Part shown: piece after piece, positions 7,638 through 16,149 of the stretch
Layout: each line of letters opens with the position of its first letter
Numbering within the stretch: position 1 is the stretch's first letter
NCBI RefSeq assembly: GCF_022921075.1
Contig: NZ_CP095050.1
Span: 1,860,001-1,924,000 of the forward strand
Length of the DNA stretch: 64,000 nucleotides
Reading direction: 5' to 3'
Source of the DNA: Hymenobacter sp. 5317J-9
GTDB lineage: Bacteria > Bacteroidota > Bacteroidia > Cytophagales > Hymenobacteraceae
Notes under the pieces: model-generated
The model's database searches: none
Seen by the model: only the letters and a program-made list of their open reading frames with translations
What the model was told of the DNA's origin: nothing
Made by a program: the position numbers and the translations under genes

Positions 7638-9199
7638 ATGGATGAAGCCCCCGCTGGCTTTTGGGGCGTACTCAAGCGCCCATTTGTGCTCGATTTGCGG
7701 GCGTTGGCGCTGTTGCGCATGGCCACGGCCGCGGTAGTGCTGGTCGATTTGGCCATCCGCAGCACCGACCTCGAAGCCCACTACGCTAACATGGGCGTGC
7801 TGCCCGTGTCTGCCCTCATGGACCACGCCTGGACGCCCTACCAGTTTTCGTTGCACGCCGCCACCGGCCTCTGGCAGCTCGAAGCGGTGCTGTTTCTGGG
7901 GGCGGCCGTGGTGGCCGGGGCGCTGCTGCTGGGCTACCACACGCGCCTGGCCACGGTGGCGTCGTGGCTGCTGCTGGTGTCGTTGCAAAACCGCAACACG
8001 CTCATCGGCCAGGGCGGCGACGACCTGCTGCGCATGCTGCTGTTCTGGGGCATGTTCCTGCCCTGGGGCCACGTGTGGTCGCGCGATGCGCGCGGCCGGC
8101 CCGCCCCGAGCGCCTCGATTATTTCAGCGCCGCCACGGTGGCCTACGTGGTGCAGCTGGCGCTGCTGTACTGGTGCACGGCCCTGCTCAAAAGTGGTGGT
8201 GAATGGACACACGACGGCACCGCGCTCTACTACGCCTTCAGCCTCGACCAGCTGCTGCTGCCCGGCGGCCGGCTGCTCTACCCGTACCCCGAACTGCTGC
8301 GTTTCCTGACGTTTGGGGCCTATTTTACCGAGCTACTGCTGCCGTTTGCGCTGTTCATTCCGGTGGGGGTGCGCTGGTGGCGGCTGCTGGTGGTAGTGGT
8401 GTTGTTTTTCTTTCACCTCACCATCAGCGTCACGCTGTTCGTGGGGCTGTTTTTCCTCATAAACTGGGCGTCCATCGTGGGCCTGCTGCCGCCCAGCGCG
8501 CTCGACTGGCTGGCGCGCCGCCTGGGGCCGGTGCTGGGCCGTATGGGGCCGCGTGTGCAGCGCTGGCGGCACTGGCTGCCCGCCTGGCAGGCGCCCTGGC
8601 GCCTGCGCCTCGAACGCGCCGCGCCGCCCACCGCGGCTGGCCTGCGCCTGGCCCGCAGCGCCCGCGACAGCTTTGTGGCGCTGGTGCTCACCTACGTTTG
8701 CCTCTGGAACCTCGACGACGTGGCCGTGCTGCGGCCCGCGGGCGGCATTTTTCCGGACAAGCTGCGCTGGTTTGGCTACCTGTTTCGCGTCGACCAGCAC
8801 TGGGGCATGTTTGCGCCCACCGTGTTCAAGGACGACGGCTGGTACATTTTCGAAGGCACCACCGCCCGCGGCCAGGTGCTGGACCTCAACCGCGCCGGGG
8901 CTCCCGTGAACTATGCCAAGCCGGCCGCCGTGGTGGCGCTTTTCAAAAACGACCGGTGGCGCAAGTATTCCGAAAACTACCTCTTCGTCGACAACGCTTG
9001 GATGCGACCCTACTACTGCAACTACCTGCTGCGCATCTGGCACGAAAACCCGGCCCATGCGCCGCTGCGCCACCTCTCCATTGTGTACATGAAAGAAGTG
9101 TCGCTGCCCGATTATAAAGTGGCCAAACCCGTGCGGGAGGTGCTGTGTGACTGCGAGCTGGCCACGCAGCCAGCAGCCCCGGTGACGCTGCGCAACTAA
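7638..9199 (+). pseudogene. HTTM-domain membrane protein, interrupted by a one-base frameshift
   Basis: The first reading frame runs from ATG 7638 with multiple membrane segments (LRMATAAVVLVDLAI, AVLFLGAAVVAGALLLGY, LLRMLLFWGMFLPWG). At the CCGCCCCGAG stretch, 8101-8110, the frame must move by one base to continue as ERLDYFSAATVAYVV, then more helices (LLVVVVLFFFHLTISVTLFVG, FFLINWASIVGLLPP) and a soluble C-terminal part to 9199. Restoring one base gives about 520 residues, typical of HTTM proteins related to vitamin-K gamma-carboxylases. Both halves look conserved with no other disruptions, so an assembly error is as likely as real inactivation. Function of bacterial HTTM proteins is unclear. 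Confidence 0.8.
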
Positions 9200-9319
9200 T
9201 AAATACGTATTTACCGGGGCAGATTACGGGTAAATCCCGTCGCCAATGCCCGTATAGGCTTAGAGCCAACCGGCACCTTTCCTTCCTTTCCACATTTCCT
9301 TTGCCCAGGCGCCCGGGCC

Positions 9320-10462
9320 TCAGGCCCACTGCTTGAGGTATTGAAACACTTCCGGGTGCGTGAGCAGGCCGCCGTGGTGCTGCTGGCTGAACACGGCCGT
9401 GCGCACGCTGGCGCCTTCGGGCAGGGCCGCCTCATCGCCGAAGGTGGCGTGGCCGCGGGCGCTGCCCTGACCCACCAGCCCGTCGCCGAAGTACTCGCGC
9501 AGGGCCGAGGGCCGCGTGGAGCGCAGCCACGCGCCCATGAGAATGTGGTAGCGCACGCCGGGCAGCGGCGGCACGGGCGTGCGCGGCGGCGTCAGGTCGT
9601 TGGCGTGGGCGTCCTGCCAGTCCTCATCCACCAGAATGGAGTAGCGCAGGTCCTTGATGCCGTTGCTGCGCTGGTTGAGGGCCTTGCTCAGGAAGCGCGT
9701 GGGAAACAGGTTGATGCGCTCCAGCAGCCGGGCTGTGAGGTGCGAATTCTGTTCCAGCCAGGAGCCGTCGTTGGGCGTGCCAATCAAAAACACGGAGCGC
9801 AGATGCGCCAGCCAGGGCTCCGGCTCCATGATGGCGTGGTCGCTGATTTTGGTGGCGTTGGTTTCGGCGTGCAGGACTTCGCCGTAGCTTTTCAGGCGGC
9901 CCACGCCGCTGCCGTAGTGCCCCGCCGAGCGAATGATGAGCCCGCCCATGCTGTGGCCCACCAGCACCAGCTCGCCCACGGCGTCGGGGTAGGTGGCCAC
10001 CAGCTCGGTGAGCAGGCGGCTGAGCTCGCGGCCGTTTTCGGAGAGGTGCAGGCCGGAGTTGAAGCGCACGTAGAGGGTGCGGCAGTGGGTTTCCTCGGCC
10101 AGGCGCGGGCCGAAGCGCCGGCTGCCGGGCGGGTCCTGGAAACCGGTTTGCCAGATGAGCTCGTCGCCCATCAGGCCGTGCACAAACACCACGGTTTTCT
10201 GCTGGGGCTCGCTCAGGCGCAGGTCGGCCACCGACACGTCCTCGCCGCCCCGCCGAAAGCTCATGCGGATGGCGCGGCGGTCGAAGCGGGCGGCCAGCTG
10301 GTCGCCGAGGGCGCCGTTGAGCACTGGCAGGAAAAAATGCTGGTGCGCCCGGCCCGAGCGAATGAGGTAGCCGGCGCCCTGCACGGGCAGCAGGGCGGCG
10401 CGCCCCACCGCCCCGAGGGCCCGGCGGAAGCGGGAAGGCTGGTTGGCATCGGAAGCGGCCAT
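9320..10462 (-). CDS. Alpha/beta hydrolase, lipase-like (PGAP1/DUF676-type)
   Basis: 380 residues from ATG 10462; an in-frame TTG 18 bases upstream is less likely. The oxyanion segment VVFVHGLMGDELIWQ is followed by the nucleophile elbow VGHSMGG with S171, then FLIGTPNDGSWLEQ, a feature of GPI-inositol-deacylase/lipase relatives. The C-terminal region has candidate Asp (YFGDGLVG) and His (QQHHGGLLTHPEV) partners. No signal peptide is visible, so it is probably cytoplasmic or membrane-associated. Substrate unknown, probably an ester or thioester of a lipid. Divergent from the small lipoprotein gene at 10585. Confidence 0.82.
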   Translation of the reverse strand: MAASDANQPSRFRRALGAVGRAALLPVQGAGYLIRSGRAHQHFFLPVLNGALGDQLAARFDRRAIRMSFRRGGEDVSVADLRLSEPQQKTVVFVHGLMGDELIWQTGFQDPPGSRRFGPRLAEETHCRTLYVRFNSGLHLSENGRELSRLLTELVATYPDAVGELVLVGHSMGGLIIRSAGHYGSGVGRLKSYGEVLHAETNATKISDHAIMEPEPWLAHLRSVFLIGTPNDGSWLEQNSHLTARLLERINLFPTRFLSKALNQRSNGIKDLRYSILVDEDWQDAHANDLTPPRTPVPPLPGVRYHILMGAWLRSTRPSALREYFGDGLVGQGSARGHATFGDEAALPEGASVRTAVFSQQHHGGLLTHPEVFQYLKQWA

Positions 10463-10500
10463 GGCGAAAAAGCGGAACAAGGGGCGGCACGCGCCGTGCC

Positions 10501-10510
10501 CGAAAGTAAC
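10501..10510 (-). promoter_or_regulatory. Putative -7 element of the hydrolase gene
   Basis: On the minus strand the sequence reads GTTACTTTCG, close to TAnnTTTG, about 40 bp upstream of the start at 10462. Confidence 0.35.
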
Positions 10511-10552
10511 GCCCGCCGCGGCTTTGGGTTGGCCTTCCGCCCGAAATCCCCG

Positions 10553-10559
10553 TACTTTG
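10553..10559 (+). promoter_or_regulatory. Putative -7 element of the small lipoprotein gene
   Basis: TACTTTG 25 bases before ATG 10585; a TTGG is 21 bases further upstream. Confidence 0.4.
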
Positions 10560-10584
10560 TGTGTCCAATCCCAAGACCTACTTC

Positions 10585-10953
10585 ATGAAGCTTTCTTCTC
10601 GTCCTGCCCTGGCCTTGCTGCTGGGCACCGCTTTGGCCGCCACGCTTTCGTCCTGCGACTACCGCTGGAGCCCCGGCGAAAACCCGCAATTCAAACACGG
10701 TTTCACCAAAGCTCCCGGCTGGCACAATTGGGACGTGAACCGCGACAGCATCAATTACAAGCAGGAAGCCCCGGCCGCCGCCGGCGTGGGCTCGGCCACC
10801 GCCATTGCCAACGGCACGGTGCAGGACCAGCTCAACTCGGCCCCCGCTGGCAAGAGCGCCGCCTCGCCGCAGTCGGCCAGCGGCACCCTGGCCCCGGCCG
10901 ATAAGTCGACGAACGGCAACGGCAACACCAACGACCAGCAGCAGCCCAAGTAA
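10585..10953 (+). CDS. Small lipoprotein of unknown function
   Basis: 122 residues. A lipoprotein signal peptide ends in the lipobox LSSC (about residue 24), so the mature protein should be lipidated at that Cys. The remainder is short and low in complexity: a conserved-looking CDYRWSPGENPQFKHG start, then an Ala/Asn/Gln/Ser-rich tail likely to be disordered. I do not recognise the family. Its own terminator follows 20 bp after the stop. Confidence 0.7.
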   Translation: MKLSSRPALALLLGTALAATLSSCDYRWSPGENPQFKHGFTKAPGWHNWDVNRDSINYKQEAPAAAGVGSATAIANGTVQDQLNSAPAGKSAASPQSASGTLAPADKSTNGNGNTNDQQQPK

Positions 10954-10975
10954 TTTTTTTAGCTCGGCTTTGAGG

Positions 10976-11005
10976 GCCCGCTACCGTCTCGGTAGCGGGC
11001 TTTTT
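10976..11005 (+). terminator. Intrinsic terminator after the small lipoprotein
   Basis: Eleven-base perfect stem (10976-10986 with 10990-11000), three-base loop, followed by TTTTTG. Confidence 0.85.
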
Positions 11006-11156
11006 GCGTTTTGCCGAAGCGCCACGGTACGGGGCACCGGCCCAGGGCGAAGGTGAAAAATCTCAACCCCCGCGTGGGCGGCAGCCGTAGTAGCTGCGGG
11101 GCCGGCTTCGCGCTCTTGGGCCTCGTTTTCACCACTTCACCTTTCATTTTCCGCCT

Positions 11157-11558
11157 ATGCTTTCCCACGATGCTACCCGGGCCAGCACGCCCGCCTTTAC
11201 CGCCGCAGTGCCCGCCCGCGCCGATGCCAGCGGCGTGACCTCGGCGCCGCCCCCCTTGGTGCAGCCCTGGCTGAAAATCCTGGCCGTGGCGGCCCTTGCC
11301 ATTGCCGGGGTGGCCCTGGCCACGGCCGGCAAAGGGAAAAAGAAGCGCAAAAAGGGCAAGAACGGCCGCGCGAAGAAGTCGGATTCGCCCAGCAAAACCA
11401 CCCAGCGCACAGCCGATGGCTCGTACCGGGCCTGGTACCGCGACCACCCGGCTGGCGCTACGTCCGAGCCCGGCCACGGCGGCTCCAACGTGCAAGCGCG
11501 CGCCGACCAGCGCTACTCCGATTCCTGGAGCCGCAAGATTGAGACGCAATACCCGTAG
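11157..11558 (+). CDS. Small single-span membrane protein with lysine-rich segment
   Basis: 133 residues. A Pro/Ala-rich N-terminal stretch is followed by one membrane helix (about 40-60, PWLKILAVAALAIAGVALATA), then a very basic run (GKGKKKRKKGKNGRAKK) and a polar C-terminus containing SYRAWYRDHP. By the positive-inside rule the C-terminal part should be cytoplasmic. I do not recognise the family. The IS element lies 9 bp after the stop and separates the gene from a strong hairpin at 12364 that was probably its terminator. Confidence 0.6.
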   Translation: MLSHDATRASTPAFTAAVPARADASGVTSAPPPLVQPWLKILAVAALAIAGVALATAGKGKKKRKKGKNGRAKKSDSPSKTTQRTADGSYRAWYRDHPAGATSEPGHGGSNVQARADQRYSDSWSRKIETQYP

Positions 11559-11599
11559 CAGACGCTAGGAAGTGTTAACAGTAGGTATTAATTTGGGGT

Positions 11600-12354
11600 A
11601 TGGATTATTTGCTCACAGACGCGCAGTGGGCCCGCATCGCGCCGCTGCTGCCGGGTCGGGAAGGCACGAAAGGTGGCCGGGGCCAGGACAACCGCCGTTT
11701 TGTAGAAGCGGTGCTGTGGTTGTTGCGCAACGGCTGCCGCTGGCGTGCCTTGCCGGCCGCGTGGGGCAACTGGCACACAACATACACGCGCTTCCAGCGC
11801 TGGACCGCCTCGGGCGTGTGGGCCCGGGTGCTGGCCGCCGTGCAAGAGGACGACGCGCTGCACACGCTGCTGGTCGACTCGACCACCGTGCGGGTGCACC
11901 AACACGCGAGCGGGGCACGCAAAAAAACGGGCCGCAAGCCCTGGGGCGTAGCCGCGGCGGATTGACCACCAAGCTGCACGCGGTGGCCGACGCTGGGGGC
12001 CGGTTCGTGCGCGGCAGCCTGACAGCCGGCCAGCGCCACGACGCCCCGCAAGCGCTGCCGCTGCTCGACGGGCTGGCCCCGGCCTACCTCGTGGCCGACC
12101 GGGGCTACGATTCCGACCCGCTCGTGGCCACCCTGGCTGCCCGCGGCACCTGTGCCGTGATTCCGCCCCGGTGCAAGCGCCGCTACCCGCGGGGCTACGA
12201 CGCGGCGCGTTACGCCCAACGTCACCCCATTGAGCGCCTTTTCAGCCGCCTCAAGCAGTTTCGCCGCGTGGCCACCCGGTATGACAAACTCGATGCGCAT
12301 TTTTTGGCCTTTATTCACCTCGCTGCAACCGTCCTGTGGCTACGCGACTGTTAA
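11600..12354 (+). CDS. IS5-family transposase made by -1 frameshifting
   Basis: The first frame starts at ATG 11600 (MDYLLTDAQWARIAPLLP) and carries the first catalytic Asp (LLVDSTTVRVHQHASG); unshifted it ends at 11965. A run of seven A at 11921-11927 is the likely slip site. After a -1 shift the protein continues GPQALGRSRGGLTTKLHA, with the second Asp (VADRGYDSD) and the Glu (HPIERLFSRLKQFRRVATRYDKL), and ends at 12354. This completes the DDE triad. The arrangement is standard for this IS group, so it is not a broken gene. Total length is about 250 residues. Confidence 0.85.
11921..11928 (+). promoter_or_regulatory. A7 slippery site for programmed frameshifting
   Basis: AAAAAAAC at the point where the upstream transposase frame must move by -1 to enter the frame encoding GPQALGRSRGG. 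Confidence 0.7.
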
Positions 12355-12363
12355 CACTTCCTA

Positions 12364-12412
12364 ATAACGGAGAAGGCCTGTTTCCTTAAAGGAAGCAGGC
12401 CTTCTCCGTTAT
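12364..12412. terminator. Very long hairpin next to the IS element
   Basis: 24-base arms (12364-12387 and 12389-12412) with a single G-U position and almost no loop. It lies between the convergent genes at 11157 and 12452 and may terminate both. It has no long T-run, so it may instead be another palindromic repeat. Confidence 0.55.
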
Positions 12413-12451
12413 CCATAATTTTCAACCCGGCAGCCAGGCTCGCAGACCTGA

Positions 12452-13081
12452 TTATTCAGGTTTCGGGAATTTCCCAGGGCGGGCGTAGCCGAAGCGCACG
12501 GGCGGCTGCACGGCGTGGTAGCCATCGAGGCCGGAAATACAGGCCGTGGCCAGGGCTGCCAAATCCAGCGTGCCGTCGTCGCGCAGGCCTGCGTCCTGCA
12601 GATACACGTGCTCCACGGCGCCCACCAGCAGCACGGTGCCGTTGCTGATGGCGTGCTCCTCGAGCAGCCGCAGGCCGATGCTCAGCGGGCTTTCGGCCAC
12701 GTAGGGCGCCGGGAAGTCGTCGCGAAAAGCGGCCGTGAAGCCGCATTCGTCGAACTCCGAAACCGTGCCGGGGAAGTTGGCGGAGGTGTAGTGGGCGGGC
12801 GCGGCCAGGGCCACGGGCACGTGGTTGAGCGTGAAGCAACCGTTGGCTTTGAGGTTGGCGTAAGTGTGGCGGGGCACGGTGGTGGGGCGCGTCACGATGC
12901 CCAGCAAGGCCGGGTCGGAGCCCAGGTGCAGGACCGAGCTGAACACGGCCAGGTTGGTGGCGCCGTCGGGGGCGGCGGTGCCCACCAGGTTGGCGGGCTT
13001 GTAGCCGGGCAGACCGTTGACGAGGTTGAGGCGGTAAATCTTTTCGAAAGCCTGGATGTCGGCGGCGGTGAGGTGGCGCAT
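12452..13081 (-). CDS. Flavin reductase-like FMN-binding protein
   Basis: 209 residues, matching the flavin_reduct family in length and pattern: an N-terminal helix, then the FMN-binding split barrel with NLAVFSSVLHLGSDPALLGIVTRPTT-type core (substituted here for the usual PA-S-F segment) and the NGCFTLNHV strand. These proteins bind FMN and reduce it, or act as flavin-dependent reductases, in the cytoplasm. Substrate not predictable. Last gene of the minus-strand block; the long hairpin at 12364 lies 40 bp downstream. Confidence 0.83.
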   Translation of the reverse strand: MRHLTAADIQAFEKIYRLNLVNGLPGYKPANLVGTAAPDGATNLAVFSSVLHLGSDPALLGIVTRPTTVPRHTYANLKANGCFTLNHVPVALAAPAHYTSANFPGTVSEFDECGFTAAFRDDFPAPYVAESPLSIGLRLLEEHAISNGTVLLVGAVEHVYLQDAGLRDDGTLDLAALATACISGLDGYHAVQPPVRFGYARPGKFPKPE

Positions 13082-13153
13082 GAGGGGCGTGAAGCTGGCT
13101 AATGGCGCAGCGAGGCAATGACCAGCTTATTCCCCTAATTGTTCAGCCCGTTT

Positions 13154-13567
13154 TCAATGTACTGCCGGGGCCGTCGTGCGGTCGAGGCACAAGCGGTTGT
13201 ACTGGCTGTGCAAAATCAGCGCAAACAGGAACAGGCCGTACACCAGCTGCGTGCCCACGGTGGCCCACTGCTCCAGCAGGCTGCTGCCGAACACCAGGGC
13301 CGTCATCAGCAGCATGGCCGCCGCCAGGGCCGGTCGGGTAAACAGCCCGATAATCAGCAGCAAGCCAATGGCGCCTTCCGCAAACGGCAGCACGGCCGCG
13401 AAGGGCCGCACCAGCAGTTCGGGCAGCAGCGAATTGGCAAACTGCTTCACCATGCCCGCCTGAAACGCGGCCAGCTTGGGCAGCCGCACCAGAAAATGGG
13501 TCAGAAAGGCCACGCCCATCAGCAGGCGGCCCAGCACGAAGGCCAGCTCGGAATTGGTCAGGTTCAT
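13154..13567 (-). CDS. DoxX-family integral membrane protein
   Basis: 137 residues with four predicted membrane helices: LAFVLGRLLMGVAFLTHFLV, PFAAVLPFAEGAIGLLLIIGLF, ALAAAMLLMTALVFGSSLL and TQLVYGLFLFALILH. The arrangement and the F-E/G-I-G-L-L-L-I-x-G-L-F segment fit DoxX/DoxD-like proteins, some linked to redox or stress functions; the role here is unknown. ATG 13567 begins MNLTNSELAFVLGR, more natural than the TTG four codons upstream. It sits 60 bp downstream of the iminopeptidase-like gene and may be cotranscribed with it. Confidence 0.8.
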   Translation of the reverse strand: MNLTNSELAFVLGRLLMGVAFLTHFLVRLPKLAAFQAGMVKQFANSLLPELLVRPFAAVLPFAEGAIGLLLIIGLFTRPALAAAMLLMTALVFGSSLLEQWATVGTQLVYGLFLFALILHSQYNRLCLDRTTAPAVH

Positions 13568-13627
13568 AAAGGGCAGCAAGTGAAGAAAAGAGGGTGGGGA
13601 GCCTAACGGATTCTGCCCCTTTCCGGC

Positions 13628-14566
13628 TCATTGGTGGTGCAGAAAGTCCCGTACCGCCTTAAAATACGCTTCCGGCACCTCGCGGTAGGCCGTGTGCGAA
13701 GCATTTTCCAGCACCACCAGCCGCGCGTGCGGCGTGCGCTGCTGGAAGTAGGCCGTGGAAGTGGGCGTGGCTTCGTCGTAGCGCCCGCAGAGGTAAAGCA
13801 CCGGCAGCGTCAGGTTTTTGAGCGAAGCCACCCGGGAATAGTTCTTCATGTTGCCGGTGGAGGTGGTTTCGTTTTTGCCCCACATGGTTTCGTAGGCCTG
13901 CTTGCCGCCGCCTTTTTGCCAGGTCAGCACTTTTGGTCTGTTGCGGTACACGTGCAGGCTGTAGTAATAGTCCACCGCCTGCTGGTACTTGCGCTGGCTG
14001 GCCGAGTCCGGGGCATTTTCGAGCTTGAAAGCTGCGCGCTGCGCCGGCGGCAGTTCGGCCACGTAGCGCTGGGCATCGGCAATCCAGCGCCGGGTGTCCA
14101 ACCACGGGCTCGACTCGATGAGGCTGACCACCTGCGGCGGCTTTTTCGTGAGCACATACTCCGTGGCCAGCGTGGTGCCCCAGGAGTGGCCCAACAGATG
14201 TAGTTTGGGGTAGCCCAGGGCGCGCACCACGGCGTCTACTTCCTCCACGTAGCGCGGCAGCGTCCAGAGGCTGGGATTGTCGGGCCGGTCCGATTTGCCA
14301 CAGCCGAGCTGGTCGTACAATATCACCGGCCGCTCGTCGGCCAGGGCTGTGAAGTTGCCAAAGGCGCCACTGCCCGAGCCCGGCCCGCCGTGCAGCACCA
14401 GCAGGGGCACGCCCGGCTTGTCGGCGCCCAAAATCTGATACCACACCTTGCCGCCCGGCACCGGAATGTAGCCTTCCTTGGTGGTCGATTGGGCCCGTAG
14501 CGTCAGGGCCAGCAGCCAGAAGGCCAGCACAGCCAGCAGGTGGCGGTCAAATCCGGATTTTGCCAT
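13628..14566 (-). CDS. Secreted proline-iminopeptidase-like alpha/beta hydrolase (S33)
   Basis: 312 residues. An N-terminal hydrophobic signal (LLAVLAFWLLALTLRAQ) sends it to the periplasm, unlike the usual cytoplasmic proline iminopeptidases. The oxyanion loop LHGGPGSGSG and nucleophile GHSWG with S128 are characteristic of peptidase family S33. A candidate Asp is in LCGRYDEATP and the His in ENASHTAYRE. Likely removes N-terminal proline or acts on similar small substrates. It ends the run of peptidase genes, 15 bp after the M28 gene, which indicates one transcript. Confidence 0.85.
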   Translation of the reverse strand: MAKSGFDRHLLAVLAFWLLALTLRAQSTTKEGYIPVPGGKVWYQILGADKPGVPLLVLHGGPGSGSGAFGNFTALADERPVILYDQLGCGKSDRPDNPSLWTLPRYVEEVDAVVRALGYPKLHLLGHSWGTTLATEYVLTKKPPQVVSLIESSPWLDTRRWIADAQRYVAELPPAQRAAFKLENAPDSASQRKYQQAVDYYYSLHVYRNRPKVLTWQKGGGKQAYETMWGKNETTSTGNMKNYSRVASLKNLTLPVLYLCGRYDEATPTSTAYFQQRTPHARLVVLENASHTAYREVPEAYFKAVRDFLHHQ

Positions 14567-14581
14567 GGTGCTACCGCGTTG

Positions 14582-16090
14582 TTATCGTTCCAGCTTGAAG
14601 CCCGGTTCCCGTGCGGGCGGCACCGTGCGGTTGGCTACGGCCCAGCCGGTGAGGTACATCCACTGCGTCATGCGGGTGAGCTTGGGGTAATCGATGCGGC
14701 TGGGCTCGTCGCGCGGGGTGTGGTAGTCCACGTGCAGCACCGAGGTGTACATCACGGCCGGAATGCCCAGCCGGGCGTAGGGCAGGTGGTCGGAGCGGAA
14801 GTACCAGCCTTCGGGGTGGGTGGCCTTGTCCCACTCGGTGTCGAGCTTGAACTTGGGGCCCGCCTGGTTGGCCGCCAGGGCGGTTTTCACCAAGTCGGAG
14901 GAGTTGAGGTGGGGCGGGATGAAGCCCAGCAGGGCCGCGCTGTCGGGCGCGTTGCGGCCCATCATCTCGGCATTGAGCACGGCCACGATGGACGACTGCG
15001 GCACCGTGGGCGTGGCGGCGTAGTAGGTAGAGCCGATGAGGCCGCGCTCCTCAGCGCCGTGGTACACGAACAAGGCCGAGCGGCGGCCGGGCTGCTGCTT
15101 GAAGGCCCGCATGATGGCCAGCAGGGCCGCGCATCCGGTGGCGTTATCGTCGGCGCCGTTGTAAATGGAGTCGCCGGCAATGGGGGCGCGCACGCCGTCG
15201 TGGTCCTGGTGGGTGCTGAACAACACGTGCTCCTTTTTCAGCTGCGCATCGGTGCCGGGCACTTTGGCCACGATGTTTACCGAGGGGTACTGGAAGCTTT
15301 CCACTTTCAAGTCGGCCGTGAGCTGCTGGCCGGCCTGCTGCGCCCAGCTGGCGGCGCTGGCGGGCAGCCATATCACCGGCGGCGTGCTCACCACGCGGGT
15401 GCTGGCCGCGCCGGGCAGGCTGTAGCGGCCCCGCTCGTAAATGTGGCTCCAATGGTCATACAGGGCCTGTGACGGCGCATCCGAAATGAACACCACCGCC
15501 ACCGCGCCGGCCTTCACCAACTCGCCGGCCTGCCCGGCAAACTTGCCAAACACGTAGCGCCGGTAGCTGATGCCGTCGGTGGGCGCCCCCGAAATCTGCA
15601 CGGCCACGGCCTTGCCCTTCACGTCGACTTTGGCCAGTTCGGCAGCCGAGCCCGTGCCCACGTACACCAGCGGCGCGTTCACGGATGCGTTGGTGGGGGC
15701 CGTCACTGCCCCGTCTTCGTTCAGCTTGATTTGGTGGGTGCCGATGCGCAGCGTGCTAGACTTGCTGAGGCGCGTCCGCTGCATATTGAACCACTGGAAG
15801 TAGGTGCCGTCGTCGCCGGCCGGCTGCAGGCCAATGGCTCGAATCTGGTCGGCCAGCCACACGGAGGCCTTCAACTCGTCGAGCGTGCCGCCCTCGCGGC
15901 CCCGGAAACGGTCGCCGGCCAGCGCATACAGGTCGCGCTTGATGTCGGCCTCGCGGATGGCACTTTCGGCATTGGCGGGCTTGGCGGCTGGTTTGGCAGC
16001 CGGATTTTTCTGAGCAACAGCAGTCTGTGGCGCAGCAAGGCTGAGCAAGCCGGCACCCAGCGCAACGAAAAATGGTGAGAATCGATTCAT
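14582..16090 (-). CDS. Secreted M28-family zinc aminopeptidase
   Basis: 502 residues with a signal peptide (MNRFSPFFVALGAGLLSLAAPQTAVAQ) and a short Lys-Pro-Ala linker. A protease-associated-like insert (LVYVGTGSAAEL, KGKAVAVQISG) precedes the catalytic domain. Zinc-site motifs are visible: HQDHDG, NGADDNATGCAALLAIMRAF, GAEERGLIGSTYY, LNAEMMGRN and VDYHTPRDEP. M28 enzymes remove N-terminal amino acids from peptides. ATG 16090 is set by the signal peptide. It is transcribed with the iminopeptidase-like gene immediately downstream. Confidence 0.88.
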   Translation of the reverse strand: MNRFSPFFVALGAGLLSLAAPQTAVAQKNPAAKPAAKPANAESAIREADIKRDLYALAGDRFRGREGGTLDELKASVWLADQIRAIGLQPAGDDGTYFQWFNMQRTRLSKSSTLRIGTHQIKLNEDGAVTAPTNASVNAPLVYVGTGSAAELAKVDVKGKAVAVQISGAPTDGISYRRYVFGKFAGQAGELVKAGAVAVVFISDAPSQALYDHWSHIYERGRYSLPGAASTRVVSTPPVIWLPASAASWAQQAGQQLTADLKVESFQYPSVNIVAKVPGTDAQLKKEHVLFSTHQDHDGVRAPIAGDSIYNGADDNATGCAALLAIMRAFKQQPGRRSALFVYHGAEERGLIGSTYYAATPTVPQSSIVAVLNAEMMGRNAPDSAALLGFIPPHLNSSDLVKTALAANQAGPKFKLDTEWDKATHPEGWYFRSDHLPYARLGIPAVMYTSVLHVDYHTPRDEPSRIDYPKLTRMTQWMYLTGWAVANRTVPPAREPGFKLER

Positions 16091-16149
16091 TGAACTAATA
16101 GAGCGGTGGTTGTAAGTCAATTCGAAAGGAAAAGGAATAGGTCTGAGGG

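Larger units (their letters stand above)
11568..12361 (+). mobile_element. IS5-family insertion sequence (IS427-like group), 794 bp
   Basis: Bounded by perfect 14-base inverted repeats beginning GGAAGTGTTAACAG (11568-11581 and 12348-12361). A TA dinucleotide flanks both ends (11566-11567, 12362-12363), consistent with a 2 bp target duplication. It carries two overlapping frames encoding one transposase by frameshifting. Size, repeats and protein motifs fit the IS427 group of IS5. The element looks intact and so may be recently active. Confidence 0.88.

Noticed and set aside
11600-12354. Transposase as a broken gene
   Set aside because: The two frames join by a -1 shift at A7, which is normal for this IS group, and all DDE motifs are present.
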